Positions 16,973-26,297 of a stretch of DNA of 64,000 bases are shown one piece after another. The position numbers were made by a program, and so were the translations under genes. The DNA is taken from contig NZ_OU957226.1 of NCBI RefSeq assembly GCF_918731615.1, positions 1,860,001 through 1,924,000 of the forward strand. The letters run 5' to 3'. Origin of the DNA: Flavobacterium sp. CECT 9288 (GTDB lineage Bacteria > Bacteroidota > Bacteroidia > Flavobacteriales > Flavobacteriaceae). The notes beneath the pieces are model-generated. The model had not been told where the DNA came from, made no database searches, and saw only the letters and a list, made by a program, of their open reading frames with translations. Numbering within the stretch: the first letter of the stretch is position 1; every line of letters starts with the position of its first letter.

Positions 16973-17508
16973 AAGGGTAATTAAATTATACTTTACAAAT
17001 AGAGTTTGAAAACATTAATTTTGATTTTTAGGTACAAAAATCAAAATTGGAACCATATAAACCTTCTTTTATTTTAGGTTTCAATTCCGTTTGGCTTTCG
17101 CCAAAAGTATAATTATTTCCAATTTTGAATTTTTAAAAACATTCCAAATTATTTCCAAACAATACTACTTACATTTAAAAATTAGAATCCTAATTCTACC
17201 ATCTTGAGCAATAGAAAAATTGCCGAAACTTTTAAGCTATAAAAACGTGAACTAAACAACTTATATTATAAAATCTGTAACTTTTCAAGATAAATTCATT
17301 GTACTATTATGAGTAATTATTAATCTATGATTTATAGTTTCATAACTAAAAAAAAAACTTCTGCTTTTTTACTACTTTGCGCATTTTATTATAGATTTTA
17401 AAGAGAATTTAACAGCATTTTAAACGCTAGAAGATAGTTTAAGTAAAACAAATAAGAACAATTATATAAACAAAACCAATTTTTTGAATCTTATATTTTT
17501 AAAATAAA
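16973..17508. other. AT-rich intergenic gap, no gene seen
   Basis: I see no open frame of note, no RNA gene and no strong hairpin. The right part must hold the promoter of the copper locus that follows, but I cannot identify a clear -33/-7 pair. Confidence 0.4.
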
Positions 17509-18222
17509 ATGACACACACCTATAAATTAACAGGAATGACTTGTTCTAGTTGTGAAGCCAAAGTAAAATCGGCTCTACTAACATTAGATAGCGTTACAAA
17601 TGTTACTGTTTCTAAAGACACAGAAACAGTAACAATTACAATGGACAAACACATTGCATTATTCGATTTGCAAAAAGTTTTAGAATCAAAATACCAAATA
17701 TCAGCAATCAATCACAGCGAAATTGGAGAACAAACAAAATCATGGTTTGAAACCTACAAACCCATTTTGCTGATCTTTTTCTACATCATAATAGTAACGA
17801 CATTGGTGCAAACTCAAAACACAAAATTTGATTTTATGCAAGCAATGAGACATTTTATGTCCGGATTCTTTCTTATTTTCTCTTTTTTTAAATTACTAAA
17901 TATCAAAGGTTTTGCGGATAGTTATGTGATGTATGATGTTTTAGCGAAAAAAATTCCAGTATGGGCTTACCTATATGTTTTTATTGAATTAGGTTTAGGA
18001 ATTGCGTTTCTAATTAATTTCAATCCCATACTAACTAATTCACTTACTGTACTTGTAATGAGTATCAGTATCATTGGTGTATTGCAATCAGTCTTAAACA
18101 AACAGAAAATTCAATGTGCCTGTTTAGGTGCAATTTTCAATTTACCCATGAGTACTGTAACTATTATTGAAGATGCTATGATGATTGTAATGAGTGGCAT
18201 TATGTTATGTATACTGATTTAA
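17509..18222 (+). CDS. HMA-domain membrane protein with MauE/DoxX-like region (copper locus)
   Basis: 237 residues. The N-terminal heavy-metal-associated domain (residues 1-68) carries the copper-binding motif GMTCSSC. Residues about 82-237 form four or more membrane segments of MauE/DoxX type, with a conserved ACLGAIF cysteine patch. Such fusions occur in Bacteroidota copper-resistance loci. The stop overlaps the region just upstream of the multicopper oxidase start (12 bp gap), so both are one operon and a role in copper handling at the inner membrane is likely. Confidence 0.85.
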   Translation: MTHTYKLTGMTCSSCEAKVKSALLTLDSVTNVTVSKDTETVTITMDKHIALFDLQKVLESKYQISAINHSEIGEQTKSWFETYKPILLIFFYIIIVTTLVQTQNTKFDFMQAMRHFMSGFFLIFSFFKLLNIKGFADSYVMYDVLAKKIPVWAYLYVFIELGLGIAFLINFNPILTNSLTVLVMSISIIGVLQSVLNKQKIQCACLGAIFNLPMSTVTIIEDAMMIVMSGIMLCILI

Positions 18223-18233
18223 AAAAAAAAAAT

Positions 18234-20645
18234 ATGAAATTAAAATCATTTGGGCAGCTATTCCGCCTTCCACTCCCGCTTTTTTTGCTCCGCTACGCTT
18301 CACAAAAAAGAGCTCCGTTCAAGTCGGGCTGCAATACGTACAACTCAAAAATAATTATTGTAAGCTTATTTCTTTCTTTTATTTCAACAATTTCATCAGC
18401 TCAAAAAATCGTTCGTTATGATTTATTTGTTCGTGATACACTAGTAACTTTTGGTGACAAACCAAAACATGCCATTGCTGTAAACGGACAAATTCCGATG
18501 CCAACCCTCACTTTTACCGAAGGTGACATTGCCGAAATTTATGTACATAACGAGTTAAAAGAAAGTACCTCGTTGCATTGGCACGGATTATTTTTACCAA
18601 ACAAAGAAGATGGCGTTCCTTATTTAACCCAAATGCCAATTGAACCAAATACTACTCACAAATATACATTTCCAATCATTCAAAACGGAACACATTGGTA
18701 TCATAGTCATTCGGGTTTACAAGAACAAATTGGGATGTACGGCAGCTTTATAATGCTCAAAAAACCAAACGACCCAACCTTTAGAAAAGGAATTGATGAT
18801 TTGCCAAGCGTACCTTTACTTTTAAGCGAATGGACAGACGTAAATCCACATAACATACACCGCATGTTGCACAACGCAACCGATTGGTTTGCCATTCAAA
18901 AAGGTACCACTCAAAGTTATGCCGAAGCAATCCAACAAGGACATTTCAAAACCAAAGTAACGAACGAATGGAAACGAATGAACGCAATGGATGTGAGTGA
19001 TGTCTATTACAATAAGTTCTTAATTAACGGTAAAAACGAAAGCCAATTATCTCAATTCAAAGGTGGCGATAAAGTGCGATTACGAATTTCAAATGGTGGT
19101 GCATCAACCTACTTTTGGCTCAATTATGCAGGCGGAAAAATGACTGTTGTTGCTAATGATGGTAACGATGTAGAACCAGTAGAAGTGGACAGATTAATTG
19201 TTGCCGTTTCCGAAACTTACGATGTAATTGTTACCATTCCAGCCGATAAAACCGCTTACGAATTTTTGGTGACTTCTGAAGACCGCACAAAATCAGCATC
19301 ACTTTATTTAGGCGATGGCATCAAACAGCTTACTTCTCCCCTACCAAAATTAAAATATTTTGAAGGAATGAAAATGATGAATGATATGATGAAAATGAAC
19401 GGTGATTTAGACGATATGGGAATGAGTATGTCCTACAATCAGATGGATATGAACGTAGTTATGTATCCCGAAATTACTGGAGATCAGAAAAACGGCAAGA
19501 GCAAAGAGAAAGCAGAAAAAAGTGACGGTGAAAAAATGGATCATTCTAAACACAATGGGAATGAAATGAAAATGCCAGCGCATGTAGCAAGCAGCACCGA
19601 AGACGATTATAACAGTAATAAACTTTCGGAAATTGTAACGTTAAATTACGCCATGTTAAAGTCGCCAAAAAAGACAACGCTACCTAAAGATGCACCTGTT
19701 AAAGAATTGCGATTTGAATTGTCAGGAAATATGAACCGTTATGTTTGGAGTTTAGACAACAAAGTGGTTTCTGAAACCGATAAAATTTTAATCAAAAAAG
19801 GCGAGAATGTTCGGATCACAATATACAATGGTTCCATGATGCGACACCCGATGCACTTGCATGGACACGATTTTAGAATTCTTAACGGACAAGGCGATTA
19901 CGCACCACTCAAAAACATCATCGACATTATGCCGATGGAAACGGATGTTTTAGAATTTAACGCTAATGTAGAGGGCGATTGGTTTTTTCATTGTCATATC
20001 CTCTATCACATGATGGCAGGAATGGGCAGAGTTTTTACGTATGAAAATCAAGCACCAAATCCATTAATACCAAATCCAAAATTAGCACAACGTAAATTAT
20101 TTGGCGAAGACCGAAAATTTCATCTTATGGCAGAAAATGATTTTGCTACGAATGGAAACGACGGTATGGCAATGTTTAGCAATACACGTTGGAGCATCGG
20201 AACAGAATGGAGATTGGGTTATAACAAAATGCACGGTTATGAAACAGAAACACACATTGGGCGTTACATTGGCAAAATGCAATGGATTATGCCGTTTGTT
20301 GGCTTTGATTGGCGATACAGAAAAATGGAAGATGGTGAAATGGAGAAAAACCTTTTTGGACAAGGTAGCACCAAAGACGAACGTTCTGTTTTTAGTGCAG
20401 GATTAGAATACACATTGCCCATGCTTATAAAAGCACAAGCCGAAGTTTTTACAGACGGTAATTTCAGATTGCAATTTGAACGAATGGACATTCCCGTTTC
20501 AAAAAGATTAAGAATGGATTTGATGTGGAATACCGATAAAGAATTCATGGCAGGAATGCGCTATATTATTAAAAGAAACGTTAGCATTAAAACACATTTC
20601 GATAGTGATATGGGATTAGGTTTTGGAGTGAATTTGAATTATTAA
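18234..20645 (+). CDS. copA: multicopper oxidase fused to a CopB-like C-terminal barrel
   Basis: From the ATG at 18234 the product has 803 residues. Copper ligands are present: HWHG (His115, His117), WYHSHSG, HPMHLHGHDF (from His538) and HCHILYHMMAGM (from His586). A methionine/histidine-rich insert (MKMMNDMMKMN...DHSKHNGNEMKMP) lies between the second and third cupredoxin domains, as in CopA/CueO-type cuprous oxidases. Residues about 620-803 do not belong to the oxidase and look like the CopB outer-membrane barrel (WSIGTEWRLGYNKM..., ending GLGFGVNLNY). The real signal segment (KIIIVSLFLSFISTISSAQ) begins only near residue 39 because a hairpin repeat is inserted in frame before it. Confidence 0.88.
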   Translation: MKLKSFGQLFRLPLPLFLLRYASQKRAPFKSGCNTYNSKIIIVSLFLSFISTISSAQKIVRYDLFVRDTLVTFGDKPKHAIAVNGQIPMPTLTFTEGDIAEIYVHNELKESTSLHWHGLFLPNKEDGVPYLTQMPIEPNTTHKYTFPIIQNGTHWYHSHSGLQEQIGMYGSFIMLKKPNDPTFRKGIDDLPSVPLLLSEWTDVNPHNIHRMLHNATDWFAIQKGTTQSYAEAIQQGHFKTKVTNEWKRMNAMDVSDVYYNKFLINGKNESQLSQFKGGDKVRLRISNGGASTYFWLNYAGGKMTVVANDGNDVEPVEVDRLIVAVSETYDVIVTIPADKTAYEFLVTSEDRTKSASLYLGDGIKQLTSPLPKLKYFEGMKMMNDMMKMNGDLDDMGMSMSYNQMDMNVVMYPEITGDQKNGKSKEKAEKSDGEKMDHSKHNGNEMKMPAHVASSTEDDYNSNKLSEIVTLNYAMLKSPKKTTLPKDAPVKELRFELSGNMNRYVWSLDNKVVSETDKILIKKGENVRITIYNGSMMRHPMHLHGHDFRILNGQGDYAPLKNIIDIMPMETDVLEFNANVEGDWFFHCHILYHMMAGMGRVFTYENQAPNPLIPNPKLAQRKLFGEDRKFHLMAENDFATNGNDGMAMFSNTRWSIGTEWRLGYNKMHGYETETHIGRYIGKMQWIMPFVGFDWRYRKMEDGEMEKNLFGQGSTKDERSVFSAGLEYTLPMLIKAQAEVFTDGNFRLQFERMDIPVSKRLRMDLMWNTDKEFMAGMRYIIKRNVSIKTHFDSDMGLGFGVNLNY
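18252..18335. repeat. flavobacterial REP-like hairpin repeat, in frame inside the oxidase gene
   Basis: A palindromic element bounded by GGGCAGCT and GTCGGGCTGC, with inner arms GCTTTTTT and AAAAAAGAGC around CTCCGCTACGC. It is read through without stops and encodes residues about 7-34 of the oxidase, ahead of the signal peptide. The element at 30523-30623 shares the same outer skeleton (AGCCC..., ...CTTT/AAAG..., ...AATAGC). Confidence 0.6.
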
Positions 20646-20708
20646 TCAAAGTAAAAAGAGATTAAAAATCTGCAATTAGGCAATAATACGTATTTCTAAA
20701 CGAATCCA

Positions 20709-21842
20709 ATGAAAAATAAAAAATCAAAAGCACCCGAAGGTGAGCACATACTTTCAGCAGAGTTTTTTAGTCAAGTCATAGACAGCATGCCTGATTATTC
20801 CATTTTTTCAGTGGATAATGACTTAAAAATAAACAGCTGGAGTTCAGGCTCAACACAACTATTTCAATATGCAGTAGAAGAAATATTGGGGAAGGACTTT
20901 GATATTATTTTTACTGAAGATGACAAAACCAAAGGCCTGCCAAAAGCTGAAATTAAAAAAGCACTACAAGATGGAAAAGCTGCAGACAACAGATGGCACA
21001 TTCGTAAAGACGGAAGCAAATTTTATGCATACGGTCAAGTTTATCCTTTAAAAGGTGAAGATGGAGAAGTAAAAGGGTATGTCAAAATCCTTAGAGACCT
21101 AACCGAGAGACAGAATGCAGAAAAGTATGCAAGAGATGTAGAAGAACTTAGCGTGCATAAAGAAAGTATACTTTTTATACTGTCACATGATTTCAGAACC
21201 CTACTCACAGGTATAACAGGTACTGCTGAATATCTGAATAAAAATTTTGATAAAATGGATAAGGATGCAACAAAAGAAATGCTCCAACTACTGCATATAA
21301 CGTCAAAACAGCAATTAAACCTGTTGGATTATTTAGTAGAATGGGCAAGAATAAAATATGCATCAGAAGCTTTTGCTCCCGTAAAAATTGATCTTTATAC
21401 CGATGTTAAAAAAGTGTTTGATGCGCTAAATGACATTGCTGTTGCAAATAAGGTTCACCTTCATAACAACATAAAGAAAAATATAAATGTTTTTGCAGAC
21501 AGCGAAATGCTGTCTTCTATACTCCATAGCTTACTCAACAATGCAATAAAATATTCGCATAAAGACGGCAAAATTGTAGTTCGTGCGAAAACAAAAGAAA
21601 ATTCAATTATCATTGAGATAAAAGATGATGGAATTGGCATTACAAAAAATATAAAAGATAAACTCTTTACACCTGAAATAACCACTATTTCAAATACATG
21701 GAAAAAGGATAAAGAAGCCGGTATCGGATTAATATTATCGAAAGGCTTTGTAGAAAAAAATGGAGGTGAAATTTGGGTAGAAAGTACAGAAGGCGCAGGT
21801 TCTTCTTTTTATTTTACATTACCCGCAAAGAAAACTAAATAA
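20709..21842 (+). CDS. PAS-domain sensor histidine kinase
   Basis: 377 residues without membrane segments. A PAS domain (about 15-140; FFSQVIDSMPDYSIFSVDND, WHIRKDGSKFYAYGQVYPL) is followed by a HisKA domain with His160 in LSHDFRTLLTG and an HATPase domain (about 260-375) with DDGIGIT and AGIGLILSKGFVEKNGGEIWVES. The GLILS motif replaces the usual GLGL but keeps the ATP-lid pattern. It lies 63 bp after the multicopper oxidase gene and could respond to the same conditions; there is no adjacent response regulator. Confidence 0.88.
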   Translation: MKNKKSKAPEGEHILSAEFFSQVIDSMPDYSIFSVDNDLKINSWSSGSTQLFQYAVEEILGKDFDIIFTEDDKTKGLPKAEIKKALQDGKAADNRWHIRKDGSKFYAYGQVYPLKGEDGEVKGYVKILRDLTERQNAEKYARDVEELSVHKESILFILSHDFRTLLTGITGTAEYLNKNFDKMDKDATKEMLQLLHITSKQQLNLLDYLVEWARIKYASEAFAPVKIDLYTDVKKVFDALNDIAVANKVHLHNNIKKNINVFADSEMLSSILHSLLNNAIKYSHKDGKIVVRAKTKENSIIIEIKDDGIGITKNIKDKLFTPEITTISNTWKKDKEAGIGLILSKGFVEKNGGEIWVESTEGAGSSFYFTLPAKKTK

Positions 21843-22240
21843 TACTATAAATAAACCAAAAACTGATTGTATCAGCAGCGTTTCTTTACGTCTATAGATG
21901 AAAAAAATAAGCAGTTGTGATACAATAACACTTTAATCGATGCAGACAGTTCCGTAATCAAAACGGCAACAACGTCAAATTGTATAAGAACTTTTCACCC
22001 AAAATATCCTCTAAAATAGGTGTATGTTTACCTAAAACATTGTTCTTATTGGTTATTCAAAACAAGCCAATTTTCTAAATCTTAAGAGCATAATACAGTG
22101 CATCATAGCAGAAGATGGAAGTTAAATACCCTTTTCGCATCACTCGATATTACCATCTCACAAACCACCAAGTGCTGCTCATTCAGCTGTTTCTATACTT
22201 TTTATAACTAGAACTGGAACTGGAAGAATTTACTTTTTTA
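21843..22240. other. intergenic gap, no gene seen
   Basis: No open frame, RNA gene or strong hairpin is seen in this stretch. The rest of the gap to 22474 is the dispersed repeat copy c and the upstream region of the DUF4199 gene. Confidence 0.4.
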
Positions 22241-22395
22241 GAACTCAAATAGCGATTTTAAATCATTTTATACTTCGGTTTATTCTTATACTCAAAAAGC
22301 AATTTTTACCAGAAAAAATTTAATTTGTAATTTAAATCAAATATATTTACTTTGTAATTAACGGTAACTTACTCGTTTAAAAGTTTTTATATAAC
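22241..22395 (+). repeat. dispersed intergenic repeat, copy c
   Basis: Aligns along its length with copy b (CTCAAATAGCGATTTTA, AAAAAGCAATTTTTACC, AATTTGTAATTTAAATC) and, from ATTTTTACC on, with copy a (AAATATATTTACTT, GTTTAAAAGTTTTTA). It ends about 80 bp before the DUF4199 start, so it may contain that promoter. Confidence 0.5.
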
Positions 22396-22474
22396 TTAAG
22401 TATATGGTAATATTATGAAATATACGGCTTAGGGAATGGATAAAACTATATGAAACTAACTTAAAAAATAGACC

Positions 22475-22963
22475 ATGAAAAAATTAAAAATTGAAATCAA
22501 ATGGGCAATTTTATTTTCTATTATGACTTTACTTTGGATGGTATTAGAAAAGTTGAGCGGACTCCATAGTACCTATATTGACTACCATTTTTATCTTACA
22601 AACCTGTTTGCAATTCCAGCTATAGTATTTATGGTTCTGGCGTTACAAGAAAAAAAGAAGGTTTATTATGGTGGCCAAATGAGTTATAAACAAGGACTTA
22701 TTTCGGGTATAATTTTGTCTGTTATCATTGCATTATTAAGTCCGTTGACTCAATGGATCATTTCATATGTAATTTCACCAGAATATTTTCCGAATGTGAT
22801 TAAACGCTCTGTTGAAATTGGTTACTTCAAATCGATTGCTGAAGCAGAAGCAAACTTTAACTATCCAAATTATGCTAAACAAGGTGCAATAGGTGCTTTG
22901 ATAATGGGAATCGTGACAACTGCCATTGCTATGATTTTTATAAGATCAAAAAAGTTAGAATAA
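22475..22963 (+). CDS. DUF4199 family membrane protein
   Basis: 162 residues with four hydrophobic segments (about 9-30, 40-58, 73-98 and 137-156) and the DUF4199 pattern: IEIKWAILFSIMTLLWMVLEKL, the MSYKQGLISGII helix, and the SPEYFPNVIKRSVE...F.YPNYAKQGAIGALIMGI part. The family is common in Bacteroidota and its role is unknown. It is an inner-membrane protein. A short repeat follows the stop. Confidence 0.9.
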   Translation: MKKLKIEIKWAILFSIMTLLWMVLEKLSGLHSTYIDYHFYLTNLFAIPAIVFMVLALQEKKKVYYGGQMSYKQGLISGIILSVIIALLSPLTQWIISYVISPEYFPNVIKRSVEIGYFKSIAEAEANFNYPNYAKQGAIGALIMGIVTTAIAMIFIRSKKLE

Positions 22964-22971
22964 CTTACAAA

Positions 22972-23035
22972 CGTTTAAAGCTGTTTTTAAGAGGGACTAA
23001 AGTGAATAGCTATTTTTAAACCGAAAATTAATCGG
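22972..23035 (+). repeat. short direct repeat, copy 1
   Basis: The segment AACGTTTAAAGCTGTTTTTA, then GACTAAAGTGAATAGCTATT, then TTTAAACCGAAAATT closely resembles 23728-23796. Each copy follows a stop codon and precedes a start region, so the repeat may have duplicated along with neighbouring genes. Confidence 0.45.
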
Positions 23036-23052
23036 ATAATAACTTACAAACT

Positions 23053-23193
23053 ATGAAATAAAAATTACTATCAATGCTATTGATTTTTACAATTAACATT
23101 TGTTTTTCACAAATAGAACCTACTGTAATCACATTAAAAAGTGGTGAAATATTTAAAAAAAAACATGGAGAAAAGAGAAATACTTTTAAATAA
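23053..23193 (+). pseudogene. remnant of a small secreted protein
   Basis: ATG AAA is followed at once by TAA, after which the frame reads KLLSMLLIFTINICFSQIEPTVITLKSGEIFKKK, a clear signal peptide with CFSQ cleavage pattern and a short mature part. A run of nine A bases follows, after which another frame continues (MEKREILLNNMIDENTKL to 23344). A nonsense base plus a slip in the A run explains this. The parent family is not recognised. Confidence 0.5.
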
Positions 23194-23328
23194 TATGATT
23201 GATGAAAATACAAAGCTTAGGAATTTGAAGTTTCAAAAATCAAATCAGATGGGAAATATTAGACCTAATTATTTGCTATTTTTATCATTTAACCCTCGTC
23301 AATTTTTAATAGAATATTTACAAAAAAA

Positions 23329-23709
23329 ATGCAAGAGATCATAAAAAAATTTAAATTTAAAAACAATGGAGTAATCATTAATGCTCCATCAGCCTTGGAG
23401 AGTGAATTTTTAAAACTTGATTTTAAACTAACTTTTGATAAAAAAAATAAAAGCACAAACACGTTAATTTTTATAAACAATAAGAAAGAATATTTAGACT
23501 TTCTTACAACAGTTTTAAAAAATATTGAACACGATAGTGTTTTATGGTTTGCATATCCAAAAGGCACATCAAAAATTAAAACTGATATCAATAGAGACAC
23601 AATTAGTATGACAGGTGAAGATTTCGGCATTACGACAGTAACTGCAATATCTATTGATGAGACTTGGAGTGCTTTACGTTTCAGGCCAATTGAAAAGGTT
23701 GGAAAATAA
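23329..23709 (+). CDS. DUF3052-like protein
   Basis: 126 residues. The C-terminal half carries the DUF3052-like pattern: LWFAYPKGTSKIKTDINRD (about residues 70-90) followed by VTAISIDETWSALRFRP. No signal peptide or membrane segment is present. Family function is unknown. The ATG overlaps the tail of the pseudogene frame upstream, and a copy of the short direct repeat follows the gene. Confidence 0.8.
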   Translation: MQEIIKKFKFKNNGVIINAPSALESEFLKLDFKLTFDKKNKSTNTLIFINNKKEYLDFLTTVLKNIEHDSVLWFAYPKGTSKIKTDINRDTISMTGEDFGITTVTAISIDETWSALRFRPIEKVGK

Positions 23710-23727
23710 CAACTGAAAAACTTCCAA

Positions 23728-23796
23728 CCGTTAAAAACGTTTATTTAGATAGACTGAAAGGAATAGCTATTTTTAAAACCGAAAATTTTTCTAATA
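23728..23796 (+). repeat. short direct repeat, copy 2
   Basis: Matches 22972-23035 (ACGTTTATTTAGATAGACTG, then AAAGGAATAGCTATTTTTAA, then AACCGAAAATTTT). It immediately precedes the DUF6624 start and may contribute to its transcription or translation start. Confidence 0.45.
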
Positions 23797-23798
23797 AA

Positions 23799-24398
23799 AT
23801 GAATTATTCTGAAGTTGCAAATGAAATAATCAAATTAAAAAATAAGGATTTAGAATTAAGACAAAAATTGATTGAGCAAAAAAAGCTCTCTCATGGTTAT
23901 GATCTTGAAATGGAAAATCTTCACATTAGCAATGCAAAAAAACTCAATGCGATTATTGATGAAGTGGGTTTTACTACTGTTGAAAAAGTTGGAATTGAAG
24001 CAAGTGAATCTGCTTGGCTAATTATACAACATGCTATTAGCGAACCTGATTTCATGAAAAAATGTTTGAAGATTTTAGAGAACGGTATAGTTGAAAATAA
24101 AAATTACGAAGAAAATTTGGCTCGTTTATCAGATAGAATAGCGGTATTGGAGGGAAAACCTCAATTATTTGGGACTCAATTTGATTGGGACAAAAATGGT
24201 GTCCTAAGTCCAAATATGTGCGATGATTTATCGATGGTAAACATTCGAAGATTAAAAATTGGTTTAAATACTATAGAAGAACAAACACAAAAAATAAGAC
24301 TACAAGCAGAAAATGAAAATCAAACAGTTCCAAAAAACCTTTTTGAAAGAGAAATAGAAATTAATCTTTGGAAAAAAAAAGTTGGATGGATTAAATAA
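23799..24398 (+). CDS. DUF6624 domain protein
   Basis: 199 residues. The middle follows the DUF6624 pattern: AKKLNAIIDEVGFTTVEKVGIEASESAWLIIQHAISEPDFM, then ARLSDRIAVLEGKPQLFGTQFDW. The N-terminal 40 residues are charged and helical. The family is widespread and uncharacterised. No signal peptide is seen, although many relatives are lipoproteins. Confidence 0.85.
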   Translation: MNYSEVANEIIKLKNKDLELRQKLIEQKKLSHGYDLEMENLHISNAKKLNAIIDEVGFTTVEKVGIEASESAWLIIQHAISEPDFMKKCLKILENGIVENKNYEENLARLSDRIAVLEGKPQLFGTQFDWDKNGVLSPNMCDDLSMVNIRRLKIGLNTIEEQTQKIRLQAENENQTVPKNLFEREIEINLWKKKVGWIK

Positions 24399-24686
24399 AA
24401 TAGCCTGAATAAGCTTTTTTCAAGACCTCAATTTACGTTAGCATAAAAATGGATAATTTTAGCAATGTATATTCTATTATAGCCAATAAAGACTGTTGCC
24501 TTAAAAGGTGAATATCATTTTTTGAGTTTGGTAACCACATCAGTAAAGCCAAATATATTTTACAAAGTCAACAAATTACTGATAACACTATTCTATTAAG
24601 ATTAAAACATTTTATACATTTGAGAAAAACAAAATTTCAAAAGCATCGATCCAAACTTTGCGGTAAATTATAATCAAACAAATACA

Positions 24687-26297
24687 ATGGAATACGATTA
24701 TGTTATTGTAGGTAGTGGTTTTGGTGGTTCAGTGAGTGCCTTGCGACTATCAAAAAAAGGGTATAAAGTAGTCGTAATTGAAAAAGGAAAATGGTTTCAA
24801 GCAGCAGATTTTCCCAAAACCAACTGGAATTTTAAAAAATGGCTTTGGTTGCCAAGTCTCCGTTTTTTTGGTATCATGAAACTTACCATTTTTAAACATG
24901 TCGCTATTCTTTCGGGAACTGGTGTTGGTGGAGGTTCTTTGGTCTACGCCAATACGCTACCCATTCCAAAGTCTACCTTTTTTAAAACTGGAAGCTGGAG
25001 TACCTTGAACGATTGGGAGAAAGAACTCGCGCCTTTTTATCAAGAAGCACTAAAAATGCTTGGCGCCGCTAAAAATCCTAAATTATTTGATGGTGATCTT
25101 GGATTACAAAAAGTAGCCCAGAAATTGGGTATGGAAGATAAATTTGATGCCACAAATGTTGCCGTTTATTTTGGAGAAGAAAACGTTACTAAAAAAGACC
25201 CCTATTTTGATGGAAAAGGACCTGAAAGAACAGGTTGCAATTTTTGCGGCGCTTGCATGACAGGCTGCAGAAACAATTCTAAAAACACCCTTGACAAGAA
25301 TTATTTGTACCTCGCACAACATTATGGAGCGGTTATTATGGCGGAGCAGGAAGTCTATGATGTTAAACCAATCAATACTTCAGATGGCACCAATGGCTAC
25401 GAAGTTTCCATAAAAACAAGTACACAATTTTTTACCAAAAAAAGCACAATTAAGAGCAAAGGAGTCATTTTTTCTGGTGGTGTGTTAGGAACTATTAAAT
25501 TACTACTGCAACTCAAGACAAAATCATTACCTAATATTTCAGATCGCTTAGGAGAAGACATTAGAACTAATAATGAAACTCTTGTTAGTGTTTCCACACT
25601 TGATAAAGAGAAAAACTTTTCAAAAGGAGTTGCCATCGGAAGTATTTTAGACACAGATGAGAACAGTCACCTAGAAATTTGCCGCTATTCTGAAGGTTCA
25701 AATGCGTGGAAATTAATTCACTTTCCATATGTAACAGACAGTAACGCTTTTGTTCGGATTGCTAAAGTTATTGGTGCTTTAGTAAAGTCGCCAGCAAATT
25801 ATTTTACAATATATTTTAGAAACAGTTGGGCAAAAAAAACGGTAGTACTGCTTTTTATGCAAACATTAGACAGTACACTAAAACTCAAAATCAACTTTTT
25901 TGGATTCATGAATTCAACCGTTAGCACAGGTAAAAAACCTTCTCCTTTTATTCCAGAGTCTGTTCAATTAATCAAAGAATTCAGTGAGGCTGTAAATGGT
26001 GTAAGTACTTCTTTTGCTGTAGAAACTATCGCTGGAATTCCTTCTACAGCTCACATATTAGGCGGTGCAGTGATGGGATCAAATGCTAGTGAAGGTGTAA
26101 TTGATAAAAACAATAAAGTTTTTGGATACGAAAATCTCTATATCATAGATGGTTCAATGATTTCAGCAAATCCTGGGGTAAATCCATCTTTGTCTATCAC
26201 AGCAATTGCAGAACATGCGATGGACCAAATTCCTTTCAAAAAATTGGAAGAAATTATCATCAAACAATCAGTGGAGGTCGATGAAATACTTAATTAA
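24687..26297 (+). CDS. GMC-family oxidoreductase (cholesterol oxidase-like)
   Basis: 536 residues with the FAD-binding start YDYVIVGSGFGGSVSALRL (residues 3-21) and GTGVGGGSLVYANTLP, the pattern of the cholesterol-oxidase branch of GMC flavoenzymes. A cysteine-rich segment GCNFCGACMTGCRNNSKNT (about residues 185-203) resembles a ferredoxin-type or structural cysteine cluster. The C-terminal GMC part has GSNASEGVIDKNNKVFGYENLYIIDGS and NPSLSITAIAEHAM. It overlaps the following hydrolase gene by 17 bp, so both are translated together. The substrate, perhaps a lipid or sterol-like alcohol, is unknown. Confidence 0.88.
   Translation: MEYDYVIVGSGFGGSVSALRLSKKGYKVVVIEKGKWFQAADFPKTNWNFKKWLWLPSLRFFGIMKLTIFKHVAILSGTGVGGGSLVYANTLPIPKSTFFKTGSWSTLNDWEKELAPFYQEALKMLGAAKNPKLFDGDLGLQKVAQKLGMEDKFDATNVAVYFGEENVTKKDPYFDGKGPERTGCNFCGACMTGCRNNSKNTLDKNYLYLAQHYGAVIMAEQEVYDVKPINTSDGTNGYEVSIKTSTQFFTKKSTIKSKGVIFSGGVLGTIKLLLQLKTKSLPNISDRLGEDIRTNNETLVSVSTLDKEKNFSKGVAIGSILDTDENSHLEICRYSEGSNAWKLIHFPYVTDSNAFVRIAKVIGALVKSPANYFTIYFRNSWAKKTVVLLFMQTLDSTLKLKINFFGFMNSTVSTGKKPSPFIPESVQLIKEFSEAVNGVSTSFAVETIAGIPSTAHILGGAVMGSNASEGVIDKNNKVFGYENLYIIDGSMISANPGVNPSLSITAIAEHAMDQIPFKKLEEIIIKQSVEVDEILN

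Noticed and set aside
23141..23344. 67-codon frame overlapping the DUF3052-like gene
   Set aside because: It starts within a shifted part of the decayed secreted-protein gene; I treat it as part of that remnant and not as a gene.
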